DNA of 64,000 bases, from the NCBI GenBank assembly GCA_036526195.1, contig DATCYZ010000029.1:1-64000 (forward strand), written 5' to 3'. Position numbers and translations under genes: made by a program. Positions 44,574 to 52,175 of this stretch are shown piece after piece. The stretch's first letter is position 1. The number at the start of each line of letters is the position of its first letter. Source of the stretch: DATCYZ01 sp036526195. Lineage in GTDB: Bacteria > Pseudomonadota > Gammaproteobacteria > Burkholderiales > SG8-39. The notes under the pieces are model-generated. The model had not been told where the DNA came from. It ran no database searches and saw only the letters and a list, made by a program, of their open reading frames with translations.

Positions 44574-45784
44574 TCCCGGCGATCGACCCGAACGCGCCTT
44601 CGGGACGGCTTGCAGAAAACGTCATGCACTTCGCGCGCCTGCTGCGCGCGGCGGGCCTGCGCATCGGCCCGGACCGCGTGGTCGACACGGTGCGCGCGCT
44701 GGAAATCGCCGGCCCCGAGCGGCGCGACGACTGGTACTGGACCATGTCGGCGGTGCTGCTCTCGCGCGAGGAGCAGCGGCCGATCTTCGACCAGGCATTT
44801 CGGCTGTTCTGGCGCGACCCGAAGCTCACCGAAAAGATGATGCAGCTGCTGCTGCCCAAGGTCTACGGCAGGAGCGCGAAGCCCGAGGACCAGCAGAGCC
44901 AGCGCCTCACCGACGCCCTCTTCGGCCAGAAGCAGGAAGAAGCGAAGCCGCGCGAGGAGCAGAAAATCGAGCTCGACGCCCGGCTCACCTTCTCGTCCTC
45001 GGAAGTGCTGCAGCGCATGGACTTCGACACCATGTCGGCGGCCGAGCTCTCGCAGGCAAAGAAGATGATCGCCGAGTTGCGCCTGCCGCTGCCGAAGCTG
45101 CGCACGCGCCGGCACGTGACCGATCCTCGCGGCATGCGCGTGGACCTGCGCGCGACGCTGCGCGAGTCGATGCGCGAAGGCGGCGGCATCATCCCGCTGG
45201 TGCGCTCGGCGCCGCGCGAGCTGCACCCGCCGCTGGTGGTACTGTGCGACATCTCGGGCTCGATGAACCCCTACGCGCGCATGTTCCTGCACTTCCTGCA
45301 CGCCCTGACCAACGACCGCGACCGCGTCACGGTGTTCGTCTTCGGCACCCGGCTCACCAACATCACGCGCCAGCTGCGGCATCGCGACGTCGACGTCGCC
45401 ATGGCGAAGGTGGCGGACATCATCAAGGACTGGTCCGGCGGCACGCGCATCGGCAACTGCCTGCGCGAGTTCAACTGGCGCTGGGGCCGGCGCGTGCTCG
45501 GGCAGAATGCTTGCGTCATGCTGGTCTCCGACGGCCTGGACCGCGAGGCGGGCGAGGGCCTGTCGGAGGAGATGGAGCGGTTGTCCAAGTCCTGCCGCAC
45601 GCTGGTCTGGCTCAATCCGCTGCTGCGCTACGAGCGCTTCGAGGCGCGTCCCGCAGGCGTGCGCGCGATGTTGCCGCATGTGGACATGTTCCTCCCGGTG
45701 CATAATCTGAAGAGTCTGGTCGATCTGGCGCATACGCTCTCGAGGCCGGCCCGCGCATTGCAGGAGACCCGCGCATGGAAATGA
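44570..45784 (+). CDS. coxE: VWA-domain protein, CoxE-like
   Basis: The 404-residue protein ends in a von Willebrand factor A domain with the MIDAS motif DISGSMN (about residue 226) and the later SDGLD. The N-terminal half is a helical region with an acidic, glutamine-rich linker (QKQEEAKPREEQK). CoxE partners the MoxR ATPase CoxD in maturation of Mo-hydroxylases. Its ATG overlaps the decarboxylase stop by 4 bp, and its own end overlaps coxG by 10 bp. Confidence 0.92.
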   Translation: MIPAIDPNAPSGRLAENVMHFARLLRAAGLRIGPDRVVDTVRALEIAGPERRDDWYWTMSAVLLSREEQRPIFDQAFRLFWRDPKLTEKMMQLLLPKVYGRSAKPEDQQSQRLTDALFGQKQEEAKPREEQKIELDARLTFSSSEVLQRMDFDTMSAAELSQAKKMIAELRLPLPKLRTRRHVTDPRGMRVDLRATLRESMREGGGIIPLVRSAPRELHPPLVVLCDISGSMNPYARMFLHFLHALTNDRDRVTVFVFGTRLTNITRQLRHRDVDVAMAKVADIIKDWSGGTRIGNCLREFNWRWGRRVLGQNACVMLVSDGLDREAGEGLSEEMERLSKSCRTLVWLNPLLRYERFEARPAGVRAMLPHVDMFLPVHNLKSLVDLAHTLSRPARALQETRAWK

Positions 45785-46248
45785 CAGGCGAAGAACTGAT
45801 TCCCGCCACCCAGGCGCAGACCTGGGCGGCGCTGAACGACCCGGAAATCCTCAAGGCCTGCGTGCCGGGCTGCGAAGCCATCGACCGGGTCAGCGACACC
45901 GAGTACGCGGTACAGATGACCGCCCGCGTCGGCCCGGTGAGCGCGAAGTTCAAGGGCAAGCTGGAACTCTCTGACGTCAAGCCGCCGGAGTCCTACGCCC
46001 TGGCCTTCGAGGGACAGGGCGGCGTCGCCGGCTTCGGCAAGGGCGGCGCCACGGTGCGTCTCGCCCCCGAGGGCGAGGGCACCCGGCTGTACTACACCGC
46101 GAAGGCGAGCGTCGGCGGCAAGCTGGCGCAAATCGGCTCGCGACTGGTCGACATGGCCGCGAAGAAGATCGCCGGCCAGTTCTTCGCCGCCTTCAACGAG
46201 AAGGTGGCGAGCCTGAATCCCTCCGGAGGCGGCGATGGCGGGCGCTGA
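45775..46248 (+). CDS. coxG: CoxG-family SRPBCC protein
   Basis: The 157-residue protein is a CoxG/SRPBCC fold: MTGEELIPATQAQTWAALNDPEILKACVPGC at the start and a C-terminal amphipathic helix (SRLVDMAAKKIAGQFFAAFNEKV). CoxG proteins anchor CO-dehydrogenase-type enzymes at the membrane and link them to quinones. It lacks the C-terminal proline-rich extension and membrane helix of longer CoxG proteins. The next gene, a single-helix membrane protein, might supply the anchor. The GAGACC before the ATG and a 10-bp overlap couple it to coxE. Confidence 0.92.
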   Translation: MEMTGEELIPATQAQTWAALNDPEILKACVPGCEAIDRVSDTEYAVQMTARVGPVSAKFKGKLELSDVKPPESYALAFEGQGGVAGFGKGGATVRLAPEGEGTRLYYTAKASVGGKLAQIGSRLVDMAAKKIAGQFFAAFNEKVASLNPSGGGDGGR

Positions 46249-46375
46249 GCACGACGCGCCCGGCCCGGTGCCGCGCGACCCGGACCTGCCCGAGGTGGCC
46301 GATTCCACGCTCGGCTTCGTCGCGGCCGGCGCGCTGCTGGTCTGCGTCGTCGCGCTGTTCACGCTGCTCGGCTGA
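46235..46375 (+). CDS. Small single-helix membrane protein (46 residues)
   Basis: A short frame begins at an ATG preceded by CGGAGGCGGCG and overlaps the coxG 3' end by 14 bp. The product is an acidic, proline-rich N-terminus (about 25 residues) and one hydrophobic helix (LGFVAAGALLVCVVALFTLL) that reaches the C-terminus. No family is recognised. Its place after coxG, which lacks its own anchor, suggests a membrane tether or partner; this is inference. Confidence 0.65.
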   Translation: MAGAEHDAPGPVPRDPDLPEVADSTLGFVAAGALLVCVVALFTLLG

Positions 46376-46386
46376 GCACCGCCGGC

Positions 46387-47118
46387 ATGGCGGCCCTGCT
46401 GTTCCGCGACGACGCCACGCTGCGGCAGTGCGAGGCGACGGTGGTCGCGGTGCACGGCGAAGGCAGCGAGGCCGCGCCCTGGCAGGTCGAGCTCGATCGC
46501 ACGGTGTTCTATCCCCTCGGCGGCGGCCAGCCCGGCGATCGCGGCAGCCTGCGCGCCGCGGACGGCACCGAATGGCCCGTCACCGAGGCACGCAAGGGCG
46601 CGGGCGCGGAGGACGTGCTGCACCGGCTCGCACCGGGCGCGCCTGCCCCCGCCGTCGGCACGCAGGTCGAAGCCGAAATCGACTGGGACCATCGCCACCG
46701 CCTGATGCGCCTGCACACCGCGCTGCACCTGCTCTCGGCCGTGGTGCGCGCGCCGGTCACCGGCGGGCGCATCGCCGCGGACAAGGCGCACCTCGACTTC
46801 GACATCGAGATGGAGCAACTGAATCGCGAGGCGATCGAGGCCGGCGTCAACGCGCTGGTCGAGGCGGGGCACCCCACGCGCGCCCTCTGGATCACCGATG
46901 GCGAACTCGACGCCCGCCCGGACCTTGTGAAGACCATGTCGGTCGCGCCGCCGCGCGGCGAGGGCCGCGTGCGCCTGCTCGAGATCCCCGGCGTCGACCT
47001 GCAGGCCTGCGGTGGCACCCATGTGGCCAATACCGCCGAAATCGGCCGCCTGGCGGTGCTGCGCATCCGCTCCGAGGGACGGCGCAACCGGCGCGTCACG
47101 CTCGGTTTCGCCGCCTGA
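46387..47118 (+). CDS. alaX: Alanyl-tRNA editing protein AlaX
   Basis: The 243-residue stand-alone editing domain has the zinc site HTALH (His110, His114) and CGGTH (Cys208, His212), with the GGGQPGD motif near residue 46 that marks the AlaX-M group. It hydrolyses Ser-tRNA(Ala) or Gly-tRNA(Ala) mischarged by AlaRS. It starts 12 bp after the small membrane protein gene and could be read from the cox accessory transcript, but its role is housekeeping. Confidence 0.93.
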   Translation: MAALLFRDDATLRQCEATVVAVHGEGSEAAPWQVELDRTVFYPLGGGQPGDRGSLRAADGTEWPVTEARKGAGAEDVLHRLAPGAPAPAVGTQVEAEIDWDHRHRLMRLHTALHLLSAVVRAPVTGGRIAADKAHLDFDIEMEQLNREAIEAGVNALVEAGHPTRALWITDGELDARPDLVKTMSVAPPRGEGRVRLLEIPGVDLQACGGTHVANTAEIGRLAVLRIRSEGRRNRRVTLGFAA

Positions 47119-47245
47119 GCGCGCCGCCGGTCCCGCGCGCCGCGCCGTTCATCCGGGATCTGCGCGGGGCAGGCATTAGTTCCTGTCTTGCACATTCTGA
47201 CAAAGCCTACCCTTGGGCTGCACTTTCGCCCGACCCCACAGGCCC

Positions 47246-47941
47246 ATGACCACCACCGAAACCACCACCCTCGGCCCCATCGCCTACGCCGCGCCCCAGC
47301 GCCGGCTCGCCGTCGTGCTCGTCGCGCAGCTGCGCAACTTCGGCCGCATGAGCGAGCGCCTGCCCTCGTTCGAGGTGCTGCGCGTCATCGAGCGATTCAC
47401 CCGCATGGTGGGCGATTGCGCCGCGGCCTATGCAGGGGAACTGCTCTCCGCGCACAACGACACGCTGCTGATGGTCTTTCGCAACGCCACCCCGCCGCAA
47501 TGCGCGCACCAGGCGGTGCGGGCGGCGCAGTCGATCCAGCTCGAGTTCGGCGCGCTTGCGGAAGCCTGGCAGGACGCCTACGGCATGCAGTCCGCGGTCT
47601 CCATGGGCGTGCACCTTGGCGAACTGGTCTCGGGCCGCGTCGGCCCGGACGATGCGCGCCGCGAGACGGTCTACGGCGACACGCTGACGCTGGCAGAGCG
47701 CCTTGCCGATCGCGCGCGCTCCGGGGAATTCGTGCTGTCGGACTCGGTGATGGGCGCGCTCGAGGTGGCCAATCTCGGCCTGGACGCCGAGCCGCTGCCG
47801 ATGCTGCGGCTGCCGGACCGCGAGGACACGCGCATCTTCGGCGTGCTGCTCGACACAAGGCTCGACTTCACCGCACCGGCGTCGACCCGCGCCGAGGACG
47901 AGGTCAGGACCGAACCCAGCGTCATCACGCAGCGGCTCTGA
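47246..47941 (+). CDS. Class III nucleotidyl cyclase-like protein, degenerate
   Basis: The 231-residue protein has the class III cyclase homology fold (GVHLGELVSGRVGPDDARRETVYGDTLTLAERL). Key residues are changed: the first metal Asp in the FADLxGFT motif is Gln28 (VAQLRNFG), and the Asn of GDxVNxAxRL is Thr148. The second Asp (Asp72) and the Arg (Arg152) remain. It is therefore probably a non-catalytic or nucleotide-sensing member. No membrane segment or partner domain is present. Confidence 0.78.
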   Translation: MTTTETTTLGPIAYAAPQRRLAVVLVAQLRNFGRMSERLPSFEVLRVIERFTRMVGDCAAAYAGELLSAHNDTLLMVFRNATPPQCAHQAVRAAQSIQLEFGALAEAWQDAYGMQSAVSMGVHLGELVSGRVGPDDARRETVYGDTLTLAERLADRARSGEFVLSDSVMGALEVANLGLDAEPLPMLRLPDREDTRIFGVLLDTRLDFTAPASTRAEDEVRTEPSVITQRL

Positions 47942-47962
47942 AGCCGCACGCCGCGCAGCGAC

Positions 47963-49330
47963 TCAGGCGCCCGCCACCATCATGCGCTCGATCAGCAGCG
48001 AGCCGCTGCGACGCGAGTTGCGCACCAGCGTGTCCGAGCCGATCTCGACGATGCCGCGGAACATGTCCTTCAGGTTGCCGGCGATGGTGATTTCCTCCAC
48101 CGGGTGGACGATGCGTCCGCCCTCGACCCAGTAGCCCGCGGCGCCGCGCGAATAATCGCCGGTGACAAGGTTCACCCCCTGCCCGAGCAGGTCGGTCACC
48201 AGCAGCCCGCGACCGAGCGCGCGCAGCATGCCCTCGAAATCCGGACCCGGCCGGCCGTCGGCGCGGCGCAACTCGAGGTTGTGGTGGCCGCCGGCGTTGC
48301 CGGTGGTCTGCATGCCGAGCTTCCGCGCCGAGTAGCAGCCGAGGAAATACCCTTCCAGCACGCCTGCGCGCACCACGTCGCGCGGCTGCGTCGCCACGCC
48401 CTCGTCGTCGAAGGCGCCGCTCGCGAAATCGCGCGGCGTGAACGGGCGCTCCTCGATCGTCACCAGCGGCGAGAACACCTGCTCCCCGAGCGTGTCGAGC
48501 AGGAACGAGGCCTTGCGATACAGGCTGCCGCCGCTCGCGGCGCCGACGAAGCTGCCGAGCAGCTGCGCCGCCATCGGCGCCTCGAACAGCACCGGCACTT
48601 CGCAGGTCGGGATCTTGCGCGCGCCCAGGCGCGCGAGCGCCCGCGCGCCCGCATACCGCCCGAGGGCCACGGGGTCGGCGAGGTCCTGCGGCGCGCGCGC
48701 CGCGCTCATCCAGTCGTCGCGCTGCATCTGGCCGCGGTGCTCGGCGATCAGCGCGCACCAGATGCCGTGGCGCGTCGTCGGATAGCCGCCGGTGAAGCCC
48801 AGGCTGTTGGCGAAGACGAACTGGTTGTGCTGCGCAGACACCGAGGCTCCTTCTGAATTCGAGAGCTTCGGCGAGAGCGCGAAGGCCGCCGCCTCGCAAC
48901 GCTCGGCGAGCGCAATCGCCGCCTCGGTGGAGAGCGCCCAGGGATGGCACAGGTCGAGGTCCGGAAAGCGGGTCGCCAGCTGCCCGGGCTCCGGCAGCCC
49001 CGCGCAATCGTCCTCGGCAGTGCGCTGCGCGATCGCATGCGCCGCGGCCACGGTCTGCGCGAGCGCCGTATCGGAGAAATCGGAGGTGCTGGCGTGGCCG
49101 CGGCGCACGCGCGGGCGCTCGCCGAGGTAGACGCTGACCCCGAGGCCCTTGTCGCGGTTGTGCTCGATGGTGTCGACTGCGCCCTTTCGCACGGTGACCG
49201 ACAGGCCGTAGCCCTCGGAGACGTCGACCTCGCAGGCCGAGGCGCCGAGGCGGTGCGCGTGCTCGAGCACCGCGTGCGCCGTGGCGCGCAAGGCGTCCTG
49301 CGTGTAGGTCAGGCCGGGGACATTTTTCAT
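47963..49330 (-). CDS. pmbA: PmbA/TldE metalloprotease subunit
   Basis: The 455-residue TldE/PmbA protein has the N-terminal TldD_A fold and GAFDDEGVATQP in the C-terminal half; the end reads TGDYSRGAAGYWVEGGRIVHPVEEITIAGNL, which is highly typical. With TldD it forms a peptidase that degrades CcdA and processes some modified peptides. It is divergent from darP, the usual arrangement in proteobacteria. Its ATG (49330-49328) overlaps the darP ATG by two bases. Confidence 0.95.
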   Translation of the reverse strand: MKNVPGLTYTQDALRATAHAVLEHAHRLGASACEVDVSEGYGLSVTVRKGAVDTIEHNRDKGLGVSVYLGERPRVRRGHASTSDFSDTALAQTVAAAHAIAQRTAEDDCAGLPEPGQLATRFPDLDLCHPWALSTEAAIALAERCEAAAFALSPKLSNSEGASVSAQHNQFVFANSLGFTGGYPTTRHGIWCALIAEHRGQMQRDDWMSAARAPQDLADPVALGRYAGARALARLGARKIPTCEVPVLFEAPMAAQLLGSFVGAASGGSLYRKASFLLDTLGEQVFSPLVTIEERPFTPRDFASGAFDDEGVATQPRDVVRAGVLEGYFLGCYSARKLGMQTTGNAGGHHNLELRRADGRPGPDFEGMLRALGRGLLVTDLLGQGVNLVTGDYSRGAAGYWVEGGRIVHPVEEITIAGNLKDMFRGIVEIGSDTLVRNSRRSGSLLIERMMVAGA

Positions 49331-49883
49331 GGCGCGCTATGATATCAGCGTGATCCACGACGACGATCCGCCGAGCAAGACCAAGCGCAAGGAAGCCATG
49401 CATGCGCTGCAGGCGCTCGGCAAGGAACTGGTCGAGCTGAGCGAGGCGGCACTCGCGGGCGTGACCATGCCCGAGGTGCTCGCGAACGCGGTGCGCGAGG
49501 CGCGACGACTCACCAGCCACGAGGGCAAGCGCCGCCAGATCCAGTACATCGGCAAGATCATGCGCAACATCGATGCCGGGCCCTTGCGCGAGCAACTCGC
49601 GGAGATGCGCCGCGGCACCGCCGCCTCCGCGGCCCGCCACCAGAGCCTGGAACGCTGGCGCGAACGGCTGATCGCCGACGACGCGGCGCTCACCGAATTC
49701 CTGGCCGCGTACCCGGTCGCCGGCACGCAGGTGCTGCGCACCGCGATCCGCAACGCGAGAAAGGAAGCCGCGATCCCGTCCACGCCGGAGGCCTGGCGCC
49801 CACCGCACGCCTACCGCGAATTGTTCCGGCTGCTGCGCGAAGCCACCGAAGCGCCCCCCGGCGGCGCTGCGCCGCCGGGCTGA
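49329..49883 (+). CDS. darP: DarP (YjgA) ribosome-assembly factor
   Basis: The 184-residue protein has the DarP/YjgA pattern SKTKRKEAMHALQALGKELVELSEAAL, the RRQIQYIGKIMRNID centre and the AYRELFRLLRE end. DarP helps build the 50S subunit and acts at the peptidyl-transferase centre. The start codon may lie downstream of 49329, because this ATG is inside the pmbA start; the conserved part begins near residue 15. Confidence 0.92.
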   Translation: MARYDISVIHDDDPPSKTKRKEAMHALQALGKELVELSEAALAGVTMPEVLANAVREARRLTSHEGKRRQIQYIGKIMRNIDAGPLREQLAEMRRGTAASAARHQSLERWRERLIADDAALTEFLAAYPVAGTQVLRTAIRNARKEAAIPSTPEAWRPPHAYRELFRLLREATEAPPGGAAPPG

Positions 49884-49898
49884 GCGCTCGCCCCGAAA

Positions 49899-51116
49899 TC
49901 AGCCGCGCGCCCGCACGCGGGGCGCCCACACCACCGCCAGCAGGGTCGCGCATACGGCCAGCGCGCCGACCCGGCCATAGTGCGTGATCTCGCCGCCGGG
50001 CCCGGTGCCGAGGATCAGGCCCGCGACCAGTGCGGCGCTGCCCGCGGTGGCCTGCTGCACCGCCCCGGTGAGCGCAAGGAAGCCGCCGCGCAACTGCGGT
50101 TCGGCCGCCGAGTTGATCAGCGCCATGGCGGGCACGAAGCGGCCCGAGACCAGCGTCATGAACAGCACCGAGGCGCACACCGCGACGATGAGCGGGACGG
50201 GCGGCAGGTTGGTGGTCAGCACCAGCGGCACGCAGGACGCCAGCGCGACAATGCGGAACATGCGCTGCTTGCCGTGCAGGTCGCACTGGCGGCCGATCCA
50301 GCGCGAGGTAAAGAAAGTCGCGAGGCCGCCAAAGAAGTACAGCAGCGCGATCTGCGACTCGCGCAGGCCGACGTTGCGCACCATGAAGGGCGCGAGGTAG
50401 GGGATCACCGTGAACCCGGCGAAGGTGGCGAGCGCGTTCAGGACGAAGGCGCGCCAGTGGTTCGGCACCGACAGCACGCGCGTGTAGCTCGCCAGCAGGC
50501 GGTCGGCACGCCGCGCCGCGACGTGCCCGGTGACCGGGGGCAGCACGCGCGCGGCGACCGCGATGAGCGGCAATGCGCCGAGCGCGAGCACGGCGAAGGG
50601 CCAGCGCCAGCTGCCGCCGAGGTCGGCGATCAGGATCCCGAGCGGCACGCCGCTCACCGAGGCCAGGGCGAAGGACGAGAGCACGATGCCGGTCGCGCGG
50701 CCGCGCCGGCCCTCGGGCACCACGTCGCCGAGGAAGGCATGCACCTGCGCCGCGAGCACCCCGCCGAAGGCGCCGGCGAACGCATGCGCGGCGAGCAGCA
50801 TGGCGTAGGTCTGCGCCGCCGCGGTCGCGACCGCGGCGAGCATGAAGCCCGAGGCGAGCGCAAGCAGCACCCGCCTGCGGTCGAAGCGGTCTGCCACCGC
50901 GCTCGCGGCGATGCCCGCGGCGGCCGCAGCGAACATATAGACTGACACCAGCAGCCCGAAATCGCGCGGCGTCAGCGCGAACAGGCGCATCAACTGGGGG
51001 CCGAGCGGCATCATCAGCACGAAATCGAGCACGTGCATGAACTGCAGGCCGGCCAGCACCCGGACGATGCGCGCTTCGCGCGCCGGATCGTGGGCTGCGT
51101 TCACTGGAGAGGACAT
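49899..51116 (-). CDS. Major facilitator superfamily transporter
   Basis: The 405-residue protein has about twelve hydrophobic segments in two halves and the MFS loop motif ADRFDRRRVLL between segments 2 and 3. A second, weaker copy (RQCDLHGKQRM) lies between segments 8 and 9. The pattern SVSGVPLGILIADLGGSWRWPF is like drug/sugar efflux permeases of the AraJ/YdhP type. It is monocistronic and convergent with darP; no regulator is adjacent. Confidence 0.9.
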   Translation of the reverse strand: MSSPVNAAHDPAREARIVRVLAGLQFMHVLDFVLMMPLGPQLMRLFALTPRDFGLLVSVYMFAAAAAGIAASAVADRFDRRRVLLALASGFMLAAVATAAAQTYAMLLAAHAFAGAFGGVLAAQVHAFLGDVVPEGRRGRATGIVLSSFALASVSGVPLGILIADLGGSWRWPFAVLALGALPLIAVAARVLPPVTGHVAARRADRLLASYTRVLSVPNHWRAFVLNALATFAGFTVIPYLAPFMVRNVGLRESQIALLYFFGGLATFFTSRWIGRQCDLHGKQRMFRIVALASCVPLVLTTNLPPVPLIVAVCASVLFMTLVSGRFVPAMALINSAAEPQLRGGFLALTGAVQQATAGSAALVAGLILGTGPGGEITHYGRVGALAVCATLLAVVWAPRVRARG

Positions 51117-51233
51117 CGGAAATGCCGGATCGGGGATCGCTGCTTCAGGGCGACGCGTTGCAAAGTGGTCGCCGCCCGCTCAATGCCGCATCATACCGAC
51201 CGCATCGAATCGCGGATTTCAGGAGACCCCGCC

Positions 51234-51824
51234 ATGCCTGAAGAACTCATCGTCGGCCTCGTGTCGATCTCCGATCGCGCCTCCAAGGGGGTCTATCGCG
51301 ACGAAGGCATCCCCGCGCTGAAGGACTGGCTCGCGAGCGCGATCGCCGCCCCGGCCTGGCGCGACGAAACCCGCCTGATCGCCGACGAGCAGCCGGTGAT
51401 CGAGGCCACGCTCGCCGAACTGGTCGACACCAAGGGCTGCCACCTGGTGCTCACCACCGGCGGCACCGGGCCGGCGACGCGCGACGTCACGCCCGAGGCG
51501 ACGCTCGCGGTGGCCGACAAGCTGATGCCGGGGTTCGGCGAGCAGATGCGCCGCATCAGCCTGGAATTCGTGCCGACCGCGATCCTGTCGCGCCAGGTGG
51601 CGGTGATCCGCAAGCAGGCGCTGATCATCAACCTGCCGGGCCAGCCGAAGTCGATCCGCGAGACGCTCGAAGGCCTGAAGGACGCCGAGGGCCGACCGGT
51701 GGTGCCCGGGATCTTCGGCGCGGTGCCCTACTGCCTCGACCTGATCGGCGGGCCGTACGTCGAGACGCACGAGGCGGTGGTAAAGGCATTCCGGCCGAAA
51801 TCGGCGCTGCGGCCGAAGGCCTGA
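51234..51824 (+). CDS. mog: Molybdopterin adenylyltransferase Mog
   Basis: The 196-residue protein has the MogA signature LTTGGTGPATRDVTPEAT and LVSISDRASKGVYRDEGIP at the start. It adenylylates molybdopterin before Mo insertion by MoeA, a step needed by all Mo enzymes in this window. AGGAG lies 8 bp before the ATG at 51234. It is monocistronic. Confidence 0.95.
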   Translation: MPEELIVGLVSISDRASKGVYRDEGIPALKDWLASAIAAPAWRDETRLIADEQPVIEATLAELVDTKGCHLVLTTGGTGPATRDVTPEATLAVADKLMPGFGEQMRRISLEFVPTAILSRQVAVIRKQALIINLPGQPKSIRETLEGLKDAEGRPVVPGIFGAVPYCLDLIGGPYVETHEAVVKAFRPKSALRPKA

Positions 51825-51897
51825 AACCCGGCCGGGCGCCGGAACGGCGCTAGCGTCGACCGGAACGGCGCCGCGCCCGGCGGCAAGCGCGCCCGCG

Positions 51898-52164
51898 TCA
51901 GCGCGCCCGCGGTCCCCGCATGCGCGGGTCGAGCCGCTCGAGGTCGGCTTCCACCTGCGCGCGGCTCCGCTCGTAGACGATCTCGCGCCCAAGAGCGCTG
52001 CCGGCGTAGGCGAGTTCGTTGCGCGTCGGCGTAAGCGCGCAGCGCACGCTGTGCTCGCCGGTGCCGAGCACCACCTCGATGCAGCCGGCGCGCTTCGAGT
52101 AGACCACCACGTCGATGGTCTGCCCGCTCTCGGTGACGCGCACCCTGATTTTCTCGTCGACCAT
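51898..52164 (-). CDS. Hypothetical 88-residue protein
   Basis: The short protein begins MVDEKIRVRVTESGQTIDVVVYSKRAGCIEVVLG, a predicted all-beta region, and ends in a basic, helical tail (RSRAQVEADLERLDPRMRGPRAR). No family is recognised. I chose the ATG at 52164 with GGGGG upstream; a TTG overlapping the previous stop (52179) would add five residues. It follows the PilZ-like gene, so both are probably co-transcribed. Confidence 0.6.
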   Translation of the reverse strand: MVDEKIRVRVTESGQTIDVVVYSKRAGCIEVVLGTGEHSVRCALTPTRNELAYAGSALGREIVYERSRAQVEADLERLDPRMRGPRAR

Positions 52165-52175
52165 CGCGCCCCCGT

